DNA of 64,000 bases from Catenulispora sp. EB89 (GCF_041261445.1 NZ_JBGCCU010000006.1:434001-498000); one strand, 5' to 3'. Shown: positions 34,148-43,530, counted from the stretch's first letter. The notes: generated from the letters alone by a model not told the origin. Translations and numbers: made by a program.

Positions 34148-35679
34148 CACCGCTTCGCCGGAAGGCCGAGACCGACGGGAAGGGTCATGGCGAAGCCGGT
34201 GTCTTGAGCGCCGTACATCCGCCGCAGTTCGATTCCGATGAGAGCAGCGCCGGCTTCTGCCTGCGCGCAAGCGTCCGGCAGCTCGTTCGGGTCGTCGACC
34301 GTCACGGTGAGGTAGCCGGTGAAGCGGCACAGGCCAGACCCGTGCGCATGTTCGGCGTCCTGCGCCGCGGCCCGGTCGAGCGCCACCTGCTCGGAAGCGG
34401 AGACGGCCTGACCGGTACGAGCACGCAGCCTGATACCGACCTCGCGCTTCGTACGCTCGACCATCACTGCCTTCTGCGCCGCTCGCGGCCCGAGCGGCTC
34501 GATGACGAACGAGAACGAGCGCCTGTGGGTCGCGTCAGCCAGCAGCGACGCCAGCGCAGTCGCGTAGACCGGCGATATCGGCCACGCGTGAATCGAGTAG
34601 GTCACCGATACCGCGCCGTCGTGTCGATACGACGACCACGAGTTCTCAGCCGCCGTCGGGCCGGCGGCCGCCGGATCAAGGCCGGCTTGGACGATGGGCA
34701 AGTCGCCGTGGCCGACCTGCTCGTCCGCCTCTGCGCGGCGTTGGTCGAGCAAGGCCGCCGCGTGCGGGTCGAACCCCGTGCGAATGGCTTCTGAGAGCGC
34801 CGGTGTGTCCAGCCAATGTGGGATCTTGATGCCGGCCCCGGCGAGCTGCGGACTCAGTGCCCGTACTTGCTGGCCGAGAACTCGGAAGGCTCCCTTGTCG
34901 CCGCCACCCGCCGCACGTATTGCGGTCAAGGCACGTCTGGCGTCAAGAGAGATTGCCAGCCACATCTGGCGTCGGCACGTGGCCGGCGTTGCGGCGAGCA
35001 GCGCTTCGTTCGCCATGACCGAAGCGAGCGGAGCGGCGGGATCGAGGTGCGCGGTGTGCCAGGAACGCAGCGCTCCCCCGGTCTCCGGCACGGTGCGCGA
35101 CACGAACTGGAGCCGGGCTATCGGCTGTTCCTCGGTGCACAGCGAGGCAAGTACCTCGCCCCAAGCCTGGACCATCGCCTCGGCACGATCAGCATCGAGC
35201 AGACCCAATCCGGCCGGGTCGACCAGCGCGACCGCCGTGTAGGTACATGCGTGCGAGTGGTGCAGGACTGCGATCTCCCTGCCCACGCCGTCGTGAGCCG
35301 CGAGGATCCGCACGGGTGCGAGCACACCGGGCAGGTCCGGGCGGGGCGGCTCGAGACCGCGCTCCGGGGCGAAGGCCCCGGACAAGAATTCGGTCTTGTG
35401 GCGGAACCTCAGAAGGCTGAAGGAGACCGCGGTGATCACCCATTCGTCGAGGGTGCGGCCCGCTACATGCACGTAGGCGCATCCCGCGAGCAGGAGGGCG
35501 AGCGGCCAGAACACGATGGCGCCGGCGAGGTTGCCGGAGGCGAGTGGTTGCAGGCCGAAGAAGACGGCAGCTCCGACGAGGGCGGCGCGGCGACCAGAGA
35601 GTCCGAGCAGGAAGTGCACCTTCTCGTGCTGCCAGCCGACGTAGGTCCGGGCAGGAACACGTGAGTTCATGTTGATCAC
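34144..35679 (-). CDS. SCO6880-type conjugation protein (PrgI-like N-terminus)
   Basis: A 511-residue protein. Two adjacent membrane segments near residues 30-75 (AALVGAAVFFGLQPLASGN and AIVFWPLALLLAGCAYVHVA) resemble PrgI-type T4SS inner-membrane proteins. The rest is a large soluble domain. The whole pattern (HDGVGREIAVLHHSH, the ATPATCRRQMWLAISLDA region, TKREVGIRLRARTGQAVS) matches the SCO6880 family that travels with VirB4-type ATPases in actinobacterial conjugation loci. GTG 35679 overlaps the stop of the upstream gene (GTGA). Confidence 0.8.
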   Translation of the reverse strand: MINMNSRVPARTYVGWQHEKVHFLLGLSGRRAALVGAAVFFGLQPLASGNLAGAIVFWPLALLLAGCAYVHVAGRTLDEWVITAVSFSLLRFRHKTEFLSGAFAPERGLEPPRPDLPGVLAPVRILAAHDGVGREIAVLHHSHACTYTAVALVDPAGLGLLDADRAEAMVQAWGEVLASLCTEEQPIARLQFVSRTVPETGGALRSWHTAHLDPAAPLASVMANEALLAATPATCRRQMWLAISLDARRALTAIRAAGGGDKGAFRVLGQQVRALSPQLAGAGIKIPHWLDTPALSEAIRTGFDPHAAALLDQRRAEADEQVGHGDLPIVQAGLDPAAAGPTAAENSWSSYRHDGAVSVTYSIHAWPISPVYATALASLLADATHRRSFSFVIEPLGPRAAQKAVMVERTKREVGIRLRARTGQAVSASEQVALDRAAAQDAEHAHGSGLCRFTGYLTVTVDDPNELPDACAQAEAGAALIGIELRRMYGAQDTGFAMTLPVGLGLPAKRW

Positions 35680-37031
35680 GCCTTTCCGTTGTTCGTGGCC
35701 TTGCCGGTCGGTCCCCCAGAGACCGAAGGCTCATCGCTGGAACTGCCTGACCGAGACGAGATCGCGCCGCGCGGCATCCGGACGGAGCCGTACATCGGGT
35801 ATCCAGCGGGGTATGCCGAAGGATTGGCGCCCTCCAGCCCTGCGTGGCCGGCTTGCTGCTCCATCCGCGAGCCCACCGCATTGATCGTCTTGTGCAGAGC
35901 TTGGAGTGCGGCGACCGCGACTCCCGCAGGCCCAGCGGACGCCCCGGATCCCGCAGTGCTGCCCGCGCCGGCCCCGGCGCCGCGTGCGGCGTGGGCCGAC
36001 ATGGCTTGACGCTCGGAGAACTGGCCGAACGCAGCCGGGTCGACGCCCGGCCCACCACCGGCCGTGCGGTTGGCGACCGCACCGACCAGCGCGCCCGCAC
36101 CCATCGCCCCGCCCATCGTGACCGAGGTGAAGGTGAACAGACGCCCGATGGCCGGCCAGGCGAACACGGCCATGAAGAGCACGGCCATCCCGGAGATCAC
36201 CCCAGTGATGCCGGTCGCGTTTCCGGTCTTGTCGAGGCCGATAGCGAAAACGAGTGCGATGACCGGCTTGACCATGGCCAGCTGGACTCCGCCCTTGGCC
36301 AGCTTTCGCCACCACTCAGTGGTCGTGGAGCCGATCTGCCCAGCCGCGCTGATCGGCGCGACCGCCACCATGACGCAGAACACGGCGTTGCGCAGCACGA
36401 GCTCAAGCCACAGCGTCAGCACAACGCCGATGCCGATCAGGCCGAACAGCAACAGCAGCACCGACGGGATCGCCGGTCCCGTCGGCGTACTGACTGCCAG
36501 CAAGGTGGTCAGCCGCTCAGTGAACTCCGTCATGCTGCTGCCGCTGGACGACACGATCCAGTTCGCCAGGTCGTCGGACGCCGCCATGATCTGGCTGGAG
36601 ACAGCGAGCGTGAGCAGCGAGGCCAGCACGGCCTTCGGCAACCCGGTCAGCGCTTGTGCCAGCGGCGCGCCGGAACGCGTCCACACCACGGAGCCGGCCT
36701 GCACCATCAACAGGACGACTGCGACGACCATGCCGAGCGTCAGGCTGATCGCGTACACGCCGTGGATGGACCCGAGATCGGGATCAGGCATCGAGGCGAA
36801 CACGCCGCCGAACCACTTCAACACCGAGGCGAAGGCGTCGGCGAAGGAATGGCAGATCGAATCCCAAGCCGAGCTGGCGACATCACCGACCGCGGATTCA
36901 GCGCCGGACGCGACCGCGCCGGCTGCCTTGCCGGGTAGCGCAGCCACATCCGAAAGGCACTTGCCGATGTCTCCGTCAAGACAGCCGGAGCCGGATCCTG
37001 GAGGGTCGAAGATCACGCGGGCGAGGCTCAT
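35676..37031 (-). CDS. VirB6/TrbL-like polytopic channel protein
   Basis: A 451-residue membrane protein. The extracellular-type N-terminal region contains Cys residues (GCLDGDIGKCLSDV, SICHSF), then about six membrane segments between residues 100 and 330 (LTLGMVVAVVLLMVQAGSVV, VLLLLFGLIGIGVVLTLW, ISGMAVLFMAVFAWPAIG). A Gly/Ala-rich, disordered tail follows. Topology, size and neighbours fit the TrbL/VirB6 role in the T4SS channel (SCO6881-type). ATG 37031 overlaps the previous stop (ATGA). The longest frame to 37169 is a shadow at its N-terminus. Confidence 0.75.
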   Translation of the reverse strand: MSLARVIFDPPGSGSGCLDGDIGKCLSDVAALPGKAAGAVASGAESAVGDVASSAWDSICHSFADAFASVLKWFGGVFASMPDPDLGSIHGVYAISLTLGMVVAVVLLMVQAGSVVWTRSGAPLAQALTGLPKAVLASLLTLAVSSQIMAASDDLANWIVSSSGSSMTEFTERLTTLLAVSTPTGPAIPSVLLLLFGLIGIGVVLTLWLELVLRNAVFCVMVAVAPISAAGQIGSTTTEWWRKLAKGGVQLAMVKPVIALVFAIGLDKTGNATGITGVISGMAVLFMAVFAWPAIGRLFTFTSVTMGGAMGAGALVGAVANRTAGGGPGVDPAAFGQFSERQAMSAHAARGAGAGAGSTAGSGASAGPAGVAVAALQALHKTINAVGSRMEQQAGHAGLEGANPSAYPAGYPMYGSVRMPRGAISSRSGSSSDEPSVSGGPTGKATNNGKA

Positions 37032-37747
37032 GACGCGCCGCCGGTAGCCGCGATGAGGGCGAGCCAGCCCCGCTTCACAGCGTCCTGAGTATCCGGAGTG
37101 GCGGCCAGCGAGGAGTAGTCCTGGCCGGTGCGGCCGATGGCCCCGATCTTCCAGTCCCCCGCGATCCAACGCATCTGAACTGGGAACACGCCGGTGGTTT
37201 GGGCTGTCCCGCCTTGCGCGTTGACGAACGTGCTGTCGGTGAGCAGGAGGACCAGGACGTCGTCCGCCGCGACGTTCCGCAGCTGATACATCTGCGCTGT
37301 GGTCTGGAACGTCACCGGCCGATCCAGCGGCCCGTCCGACCGCAGCTGCAACTCGGACCGGAGCTTGAGGATGCTCGTCGCGAGGCTCGACGGCAGGGCC
37401 GTGTTGCCCGGGTCGCCGGCCACGCGCATCACCGACGCGGCGTAGTCCGGATCGAGCGTGGATGCCGCGGCGTCGACGTACTCCGACGCGGCACTGACTG
37501 CGCCGATGGGCGTGTGCGGAAAGCCGACCTCGATGCCGTCGGCGACGCGGGCACCGTGAACCAGCGAAATCGGGCCCGATGGAGCTGCTGCGGGGGGAGG
37601 GGCGGGCGCCGGGATCGCGGGCTTCGTCCCGGCGGGCCGGTCGTCACGGCCGCAGATCAACGGGACGGTGATTGCCCCGATGACCAGCACGACACCGGCG
37701 GCGATAGCTCCCGGAAATAGGCGCTTTGCGCCGATAGGGTTACGCAT
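37028..37747 (-). CDS. Membrane-anchored transfer protein, NTF2/VirB8-like
   Basis: A 239-residue protein with an N-terminal membrane anchor (IAAGVVLVIGAITVPLIC, residues about 15-32), a Pro/Ala-rich linker, and a soluble domain (about 75-235) with FQTTAQMYQLRNVAADDVLV, LLLTDSTFVNAQGG and VQMRWIAGDWKIGAIG. This alpha-beta pattern and the anchor resemble NTF2-fold VirB8/TcpC proteins, which form the core of the channel. The assignment is by topology and context. It is followed, with an ATGA overlap, by the VirB6-like gene. Confidence 0.65.
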   Translation of the reverse strand: MRNPIGAKRLFPGAIAAGVVLVIGAITVPLICGRDDRPAGTKPAIPAPAPPPAAAPSGPISLVHGARVADGIEVGFPHTPIGAVSAASEYVDAAASTLDPDYAASVMRVAGDPGNTALPSSLATSILKLRSELQLRSDGPLDRPVTFQTTAQMYQLRNVAADDVLVLLLTDSTFVNAQGGTAQTTGVFPVQMRWIAGDWKIGAIGRTGQDYSSLAATPDTQDAVKRGWLALIAATGGAS

Positions 37748-37791
37748 TGTGACTCCTGGTGGTGGCGATACGCGTGCGATCGGCGGCGGGC

Positions 37792-38205
37792 TTAGCTCAA
37801 GCCGTACGAAGCGGTGATCAGCGTGACCGCCAACCCGACCACGACCGCACCGACGACGGAGCTGAACAGAGTGACTTTCCCGCGCTCGGCCATCTCGGCC
37901 CTCCGCGACGTGTTACCGAGCGCGATCATGCAGCCGCCGATGACAGCGGCGCCCGCACAGCAGGTCAGAGCGCCCCACTTGAGCCATGAGAACAAGGTGC
38001 CGATCGCGCCCGATCCGACCGGCGCCGCCGGCGGCGGGTCGGGGATCACGCTGGCGGCGTGACTGAGCACCTGGACTGCGGCCTGCTGAATGAGCATCCC
38101 GATCATGGCCTTCACCTGCTCCTTAGGCGTTCGGCGAGGCGCGAACGCCTCGCGGATCCGGCCGAGGCATCCCGAGCGGTTCTCGGATGCGGGCCAACTG
38201 TTCAT
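37792..38205 (-). CDS. Small two-helix membrane protein, VirB2/TrbC-like
   Basis: A 137-residue protein, first gene of the transfer operon. A basic N-terminus is followed by two hydrophobic segments (LKWGALTCCAGAAVIGGCMI and VTLFSSVVGAVVVGLAVTLI) separated by a short charged loop (NTSRRAEMAERGK). This is the topology of VirB2/TrbC pilins and of the small membrane proteins that open actinobacterial T4SS operons. No signal-peptide cleavage site is obvious, so it may not be a true pilin. Confidence 0.6.
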   Translation of the reverse strand: MNSWPASENRSGCLGRIREAFAPRRTPKEQVKAMIGMLIQQAAVQVLSHAASVIPDPPPAAPVGSGAIGTLFSWLKWGALTCCAGAAVIGGCMIALGNTSRRAEMAERGKVTLFSSVVGAVVVGLAVTLITASYGLS

Positions 38206-38348
38206 CTCTGCGAACAGTGTGAAACCACCATAAGCTGTCGCATGTCGGACACGTCAACCGGAGCGAACGAGGTAAGCTGAAATGACCCAGCAATGTTCAC
38301 CTGAGCGGACAGCATTCGGGCAGCTGGCACGCCGAGAAGGGACCGTCG
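38206..38348. promoter_or_regulatory. Divergent promoter region between the transfer operon and the XRE/peptidase operon
   Basis: This 143-bp gap separates the leftward transfer operon from the rightward XRE operon. It is somewhat less GC-rich and contains short dyads such as TGTCGGACA (near 38241) and GAACA/TGTTC around 38214-38297, candidate operators. No strong -10 box is recognised. Confidence 0.4.
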
Positions 38349-38879
38349 ATGAGCAAGCAGGCCAAGGGAGCGGGCGAGGAGCCGGCGACGCCTGCTGCGA
38401 CCGGCGAACGGACTCCGCCCGACGAGCAGTCACCGCATCCCAGCACGGCCGACCCAGGCGTCATCGCCGAGCGGCTGCAGTACCTGTTCGAGAACAAGCG
38501 CAAGCCGGACGGCAAGAGGTACTCCTACCGGGAGGCCATCCGGGCGATCGAGGCCGAGGGCGGAGCGTCGATCTCGGTCGGGTACCTGTCGCAGCTGGTC
38601 AACGGGGTCAGAACGAACCCGATGATGGACGCGATCCAGGGCCTTGCGAAGTTCTTCGGGGTCCCGCTGTCGTACTTCGACGAGCACGAGGACACCGAGG
38701 AGACGAACGAGCAGCTCAAGCTGGTCGCCGCACTCCAGCACGCCGGGGTCCAGGACGTGGCGATGCGCACGGTCGGGCTGCCGCCGGAGAGCGTCAAGCT
38801 GGTCTTGAGCATGATCGACCGGGTGCGCGAGGTCGAGGGACTGCCGCCGGCCGAATCGGCGCCCGACACGGACGAGTAG
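38349..38879 (+). CDS. XRE-family regulator, EspR-like
   Basis: A 176-residue DNA-binding protein. A disordered N-terminus of about 35 residues precedes an XRE HTH domain (about 38-105: VIAERLQYLFENKRKPDGKR, YSYREAIRAIEAEGG, SISVGYLSQLVNGVRTNP). The C-terminal helix pair probably drives dimerisation. This shape matches EspR-like regulators of actinobacteria. ATG 38349 has AAGGGA 6-7 bases upstream. It faces away from the transfer operon and likely represses one or both directions. The gene after it encodes a HEXXH peptidase. Confidence 0.8.
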   Translation: MSKQAKGAGEEPATPAATGERTPPDEQSPHPSTADPGVIAERLQYLFENKRKPDGKRYSYREAIRAIEAEGGASISVGYLSQLVNGVRTNPMMDAIQGLAKFFGVPLSYFDEHEDTEETNEQLKLVAALQHAGVQDVAMRTVGLPPESVKLVLSMIDRVREVEGLPPAESAPDTDE

Positions 38880-38946
38880 CACTCGACCGCTGGTCCGCCC
38901 CGCTGCGGCATGGACTCGTGCCGCTTCGAGCGCCGGGTGAACTGCG

Positions 38947-39471
38947 GTGAATCGAGAGCAGTCGCGCCGCGAGTGCTCGGCGCTGGTCGCCGGCCTCGAC
39001 CTCCCCGCCCCGTTCGATCTCCAGGGATTCTGTGCACAACTCGGTCGGCTCCTCGGCCGAAGCATCGTCCTGATGTCGCACTCGATGGTGATCGGCGGAC
39101 TGTGCGGGGCTTGGATGAGAACGTCCAACGCCGACTACGTCTTCTACGAAGAGGACACCTCGCTGCTGCACCAGCAGCACATCGTCTTCCACGAGATCGG
39201 GCACATCCTGCGCGCCCACGTGCCCGGCAAGGAGCTCAGCAACGACCTGGCGCGGACCATCGCGGCCGGCGCGAAGGTCAGCGACGTCTTCCGGGTGCTC
39301 GGGCGGGACTCATACGCCGAGGACGACGAGTTCGAGGCGGAGCTCATCGCGACGCTGATTCTGCGCCGGATCGGACGCCAACCACTTCGAGAAGTGCCAC
39401 GAGCCACGGATCCCAGCGCCGATGAGGTCATCGCGCGCATCACGACCTCTCTGTCGCGAGGTGAGCGATGA
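38947..39471 (+). CDS. ImmA/IrrE-like HEXXH metallopeptidase
   Basis: A 174-residue protein with the zinc-peptidase motif FHEIGHILRAH near residues 80-90 and a third possible ligand in the DDEFEAELIA helix (about 127-136), the usual ImmA/IrrE arrangement. The size is typical for the actinobacterial ImmA-like family encoded next to XRE genes. In ICEBs1, ImmA cleaves the repressor ImmR to switch on transfer; a similar role is inferred from the neighbours. The start is GTG 38947, and its stop overlaps the next start (ATGA). Confidence 0.8.
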   Translation: MNREQSRRECSALVAGLDLPAPFDLQGFCAQLGRLLGRSIVLMSHSMVIGGLCGAWMRTSNADYVFYEEDTSLLHQQHIVFHEIGHILRAHVPGKELSNDLARTIAAGAKVSDVFRVLGRDSYAEDDEFEAELIATLILRRIGRQPLREVPRATDPSADEVIARITTSLSRGER

Positions 39472-40715
39472 ACACCACCCTGTATCCGCTGACCGCGCTG
39501 TTCGCCTGGACGGTCGTGCTCTCCAGCGCTAAGCGGTTCCCCGCCATCATCAAGGAACCGGCGCGTCTGGCTGCCTGGTTCCTCTACCTGTCCTTCGCGC
39601 TGATTTTCACCGCCGGATGGTCAGAGGTCTGGAACCGGACCGACGCTTGGACCGGCCTGCCCGAGTCGAACACGCTCATCACGATGTGCCTGGTCGTGTG
39701 CTACAGCGCCAGCCAGCTTGCCCTCCTGCAGCTGTGGTCCTACAGCCCGGATCAGGCACGGCGCCGTATCAAGGTGACGATCTCGATCGTGGCTGTGGTG
39801 CTCACCGCGATGATCACGCTGTTCGTACACAGCGACTCCACACACCACCTCCAGCAGTCGTTCAAGGACTGGTACGGCGGATCGGTCGAGTACGACACCT
39901 ACCTCTTCATCTACCTGACGACCTACACGACCGCCGAAGTCGAGGTCATCCGCCTGTGCCGGCGGTACGCGAAGGTGATGAGCCCCAGCTGGCTCCGCAC
40001 CGGCCTGATCACTGCGAGCATCGGCGCAGCCATCGGACTGTTCTACAGCCTCACTCGGTTGGCCGACATCGCCGCCGCCCTTGCCGACGTCGACATCTCC
40101 CCGTTGGAAAACGTGGCCGAAGTCGGCGCTGGACTTGGCGCACTTCTGGTCATGATCGGTCTGACCCTGCACTGGTGGGGACCGCGCATCTCCGCGCTCG
40201 CTCAACGTTCACGGCGCTTGATCGCCTACATCCGGCTGCGTCCGCTGTGGGCGAGCTTCTACTCGCTGGATGCCTCCATCGCTTTCGATGACCCGCGCAG
40301 CCCCGGTTCCAGGAGCGTCATGGGCAGAATGCGCACCGCAACGCGCGTGCTCAGCGATGTGGAGTATCACGTCGCGCGACGGATCGTGGAGATCCGCGAT
40401 GGGATCCTCACGCTCCGGCCTTACCAGGACCCTGCATACGCGGAGCACGTTCGCGTGCTCTTCGCCAGCCGCGGTCTCGTGAACGACGACCTGGACGCCG
40501 CGGTCACCGCCGAACAGATCCATGCCGCGCTCGACGCCCGTGAAGCCGCGACCCACGGTGAACGTACTTCGTCGCCCACAGCGGGAAACTCCCCCGCCGA
40601 CCTCGACGCCGAACTGGCGTGGCTGTTGAAGGTCACCAAGCACTTCACCAAGCGGTCGGCGATGCCTCACGAGCTCGCCGACACCGACTTGACCCCGACC
40701 GGAGGTATCGCATGA
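39468..40715 (+). CDS. DUF6545 / MAB_1171c-type membrane protein
   Basis: A 415-residue membrane protein. About seven hydrophobic segments fill residues 1-240 (LTALFAWTVVLSSAKRFPAI; FLYLSFALIFTAGWSEVW; TISIVAVVLTAMITLFVH; GLITASIGAAIGLFYSLT; AGLGALLVMIGLTLHWWG). The soluble C-terminal domain (about 250-400: RLRPLWASFY, then VEYHVARRIVEIRDGILTLR) is the DUF6545 signature. Such genes commonly follow ImmA-like peptidase genes in actinobacteria. The transported or sensed molecule is unknown. It overlaps both neighbours by four bases. Confidence 0.8.
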   Translation: MNTTLYPLTALFAWTVVLSSAKRFPAIIKEPARLAAWFLYLSFALIFTAGWSEVWNRTDAWTGLPESNTLITMCLVVCYSASQLALLQLWSYSPDQARRRIKVTISIVAVVLTAMITLFVHSDSTHHLQQSFKDWYGGSVEYDTYLFIYLTTYTTAEVEVIRLCRRYAKVMSPSWLRTGLITASIGAAIGLFYSLTRLADIAAALADVDISPLENVAEVGAGLGALLVMIGLTLHWWGPRISALAQRSRRLIAYIRLRPLWASFYSLDASIAFDDPRSPGSRSVMGRMRTATRVLSDVEYHVARRIVEIRDGILTLRPYQDPAYAEHVRVLFASRGLVNDDLDAAVTAEQIHAALDAREAATHGERTSSPTAGNSPADLDAELAWLLKVTKHFTKRSAMPHELADTDLTPTGGIA

Positions 40716-41938
40716 GCACCAGCCAGCCCTTCACCGAGCCGATCGAAATGGCCCCACACCTGTCCGGCTGCCCGTACGACGCGTACGCGCAGTTACGTGA
40801 GGCCGGCGGCGCCCACCAGGCGGTCAAGCCCAGCGGCGGGCAGGTTTGGGTGATCAGCCGATACGCCGACGTCAAAGCACTGCTGTCCGACCCGCGCATG
40901 TCGATCGAGACGCGCAACTCGCGCCACGGATACCAGGGCTTCGGCCTACCGCCGGCCCTCGACGAGCACTTGATGAACGTCGATGACGAGGCACACGCCA
41001 GACTTCGCGGCCTGGTCTCCTCCGCGTTCACCCCCCGCCGCGTCGAGGCTCAGCGCGAGCGCGTCCAGGCGGCCGTCGACCGGCTGATCGCCGCGATCGC
41101 CGCGGACGGACATGCCGACCTCGTTGACGCGCTCGCCGTCCCGACGCCCGTGGTCGTCATCTGCGACCTGCTCGGGATCCCGGAGTCAGACGGCGCCGCC
41201 TTCCAGGCCTACACCCGATCGCTGATGACGCCGAACGACCCGAATCGCCCCTCCACCCGCGAACTCGTCGCCGGCATGCACGCCTGCTTGGTGGACCTGA
41301 TCGAACGTAAGCGCGCCGAGCCGGCCGACGACCTGCTCACCGCGATGATCGCCGCTCGTGACGGTGACGACCGACTGACCGAGAACGAGCTGACATCGCT
41401 GGCGTTCCTCATCCTGTGGGCCGGTTTCGAGACCACCGTGCACCTGATCTCCAACAGCATCGCCACCGTCCTCGGCGAACCGGGGCTGGCGGACCTCGTC
41501 CGTGAGGAACCCGATCCGCACACACCCCGTATGGCCGCACTCGTCGAGGAACTGCTGCGGCGAGACGGACCCATGCTCACCGCAATCCGGCGTTTCCCAG
41601 TCGAAGACATCCACGTCGGCGAGCGGACTGTGCCCGCTGGCGAGACGGTCCTGCTCGCTATCGGCTCGGCAAACCGCGACCCGCAGTACATCACCAACCC
41701 CGACGACATCGACCTCGAACGGGCCTCCAACGGGCACCTCGGCTTCGGCCACGGACCGCACTACTGCCTCGGCGCCCCGCTCGCCCGCATGGAAGTGCGC
41801 ACCGCCTTGTGGACCGCGATCCACCGGCTGCCGAACCTCGCGCTCGCCATCCCCGAGCACGACCTGCCCTGGAAGCCCGATCATCGGCAGCACGCCGTCA
41901 CCGCACTGCCCGTCACCTTCGTGGCGCAGCCCGCCTGA
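40712..41938 (+). CDS. Cytochrome P450
   Basis: A 408-residue soluble bacterial P450. The I-helix has WAGFETT (oxygen activation), the ExxR-type helix reads VEELLRRDGPML in place of the usual E-x-x-R spacing, and the heme loop FGHGPHYCLGAPLAR carries the Cys ligand. The protein resembles actinobacterial CYP105/107-type enzymes; the substrate is unknown. ATG 40712 overlaps the previous stop (ATGA), so it is coupled to the DUF6545 membrane protein, a pairing that recurs in actinobacteria. No ferredoxin gene is adjacent. Confidence 0.9.
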   Translation: MSTSQPFTEPIEMAPHLSGCPYDAYAQLREAGGAHQAVKPSGGQVWVISRYADVKALLSDPRMSIETRNSRHGYQGFGLPPALDEHLMNVDDEAHARLRGLVSSAFTPRRVEAQRERVQAAVDRLIAAIAADGHADLVDALAVPTPVVVICDLLGIPESDGAAFQAYTRSLMTPNDPNRPSTRELVAGMHACLVDLIERKRAEPADDLLTAMIAARDGDDRLTENELTSLAFLILWAGFETTVHLISNSIATVLGEPGLADLVREEPDPHTPRMAALVEELLRRDGPMLTAIRRFPVEDIHVGERTVPAGETVLLAIGSANRDPQYITNPDDIDLERASNGHLGFGHGPHYCLGAPLARMEVRTALWTAIHRLPNLALAIPEHDLPWKPDHRQHAVTALPVTFVAQPA

Positions 41939-41951
41939 TGAGGAGAGCAGC

Positions 41952-42956
41952 ATGCCCGTCAAGCCCGCCATAGCCGCCGCGATATCGGCGCCCCTGCTCG
42001 CCGTAGCCGCAGTCGCCGCCATAGCAGGGGCCATCATCACAGCACCCGACTCGACCACGACATCCATATGCACGGCCGGCTTCCGTGGGAACTCAGCCCA
42101 CACCGGAAACCTGAGCGCTGCACAACTGTCGAACGCCCAGATCATCGCCCAGGTCGGCATGAACATGGGCGTCCCAGCCCCCGGCGAGGCGATCGCCATA
42201 GCCACCGCACTACAAGAGTCCGGCCTCCAGAACCTCAACTACGGGGACCGAGACAGCCTGGGGCTGTTCCAGCAACGCCCGTCCCAAGGCTGGGGCAGCC
42301 CCGCACAGATCCTGACTCCGATGTACGCCGCCCGGCAGTTCTACGGCAGACTGCTCCAAGTCCCGGGCTGGCGCTCGATGTCCACCACCGATGCCGCCCA
42401 ATCTGTCCAGCACAGCGGTTTCCCCGACGCCTACGCGAAATGGGAGGACGAGGCCCAGGCCCTCGCCGTCGCCTTCACTGGCGGCGAAAACTGCACGCCG
42501 GAGGATTCGAGCGATATCGCCGTCGCCGCAGCAGTTGCCAACGCTGCCAGCTACCACATCCCGGCCGGCGTCCCCGCCCCCATAGCCACTGCCATCAGCT
42601 TCGCGCTGGCGCAAGTCGGCAAGCCGTATGTCTGGGGAGGAACCGGTCCCGACAGCTGGGACTGCTCCGGCCTGATGATGGTGGCCTACCGCGCCGCAGG
42701 CATCACGATCCCTCGCGGCAGCATCGCGCAATCCACCGTCGGCCAGCCGGTCTACGACACGAACCACTTGCTGCCGGGCGACCTGCTGTTCGTCCCAGGA
42801 TCGGACGGAACCGTCACCGCGCCAGGACACGTAGGCATGTACCTGGGCCAAGGGATCTTGGTGGAGGCGCCCCACAGCGGACTGACTGTCCAGCTGAGCA
42901 CGCTGGCCGGCTACTGGAGGGATAATCTCGTCGCGATCCGCCGCGAGGTTTATTAA
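41952..42956 (+). CDS. NlpC/P60 cell-wall peptidase for conjugation (VirB1-like role)
   Basis: A 334-residue exported protein. An N-terminal hydrophobic segment (AAAISAPLLAVAAVAAIAGA) acts as signal or anchor. Residues about 60-175 have a lysozyme-like look (IAIATALQESGLQNLNYGDR, then SLGLFQQRPSQGWG). The C-terminal NlpC/P60 domain has the catalytic Cys in DSWDCSGLM near 238 and the His in APGHVGMYLG near 296. The two-enzyme layout is typical of T4SS peptidoglycan hydrolases. ATG 41952 follows AGGAGAG by 5 bases and lies 13 bases after the P450 gene. Confidence 0.85.
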   Translation: MPVKPAIAAAISAPLLAVAAVAAIAGAIITAPDSTTTSICTAGFRGNSAHTGNLSAAQLSNAQIIAQVGMNMGVPAPGEAIAIATALQESGLQNLNYGDRDSLGLFQQRPSQGWGSPAQILTPMYAARQFYGRLLQVPGWRSMSTTDAAQSVQHSGFPDAYAKWEDEAQALAVAFTGGENCTPEDSSDIAVAAAVANAASYHIPAGVPAPIATAISFALAQVGKPYVWGGTGPDSWDCSGLMMVAYRAAGITIPRGSIAQSTVGQPVYDTNHLLPGDLLFVPGSDGTVTAPGHVGMYLGQGILVEAPHSGLTVQLSTLAGYWRDNLVAIRREVY

Positions 42957-43152
42957 CTACTGTAGGTTCCGGACTTCGATGCCCTTTTCCGGATCCCGAT
43001 GTCCCCTCGGTGTCCTTTGGGACCCGACTTCCGGAATCCCAGGTCGCCAGTATCGCCGGTTGGGGTGAATCGGTCGCCATTGCAGGACGGCGTTCGGCTT
43101 CTCGTCCAACGCTGGCTTTCGTAGAAGGGCTGTGCCAGGGGGTGGAGACCGC

Positions 43153-43530
43153 ATGTCGGACGTGGATGTCGCTACGGCAGCCGTGCAGGCAAGGGACGGC
43201 AACGACGAGCTCACCGATTACTCGTTCCACGATGCACCGCTCGGGAGCCTCCTGGAGGCAGGTCCGTGGCGGACGTTCCGCTGGCACCTGGGGTAGAAGC
43301 ACTACTCGGGCACCTACTGGGCAGTCACAGAACGGAACCACGTGATCTTCGAGTCCCGGTTGGAGTTGGCGCGGCTGCTGTTCGCTGACTTCGACCTGGG
43401 AGTGTCGCGGATCCTGGCGCAGCCGTTCCTCATGACGGCGACCGTCGACGGCATGCAGCGCAGGCAGCTCGGGCGCGAAGGTGCGGTGCTGTTGCTTCAC
43501 GAGACCGGGGACGTGAAGAAGGGCTGCTAA
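43153..43530 (+). pseudogene. TnsA-like transposase subunit, broken copy 1
   Basis: Starting at ATG 43153 the frame encodes the N-terminus of a TnsA-like endonuclease subunit: FRWHLG, then an in-frame TAG at 43294, then KHYSGTYWAVTERNHVIFES and LELARLLFADFDLGVSRILA. The family sequence fades after about VDGMQRR, and the catalytic C-terminal part is missing. It is a dead gene with a nonsense change and a truncation. A second fragment of the same family lies at 47913-48158. Confidence 0.65.

Noticed and set aside
32393-34207. A 604-codon plus-strand ORF, and similar long plus-strand ORFs at 34.8-36.9 kb
   Set aside because: They are shadows of the VirB4-like, VirD4-like, SCO6880-type and VirB6-like genes in high-GC DNA.
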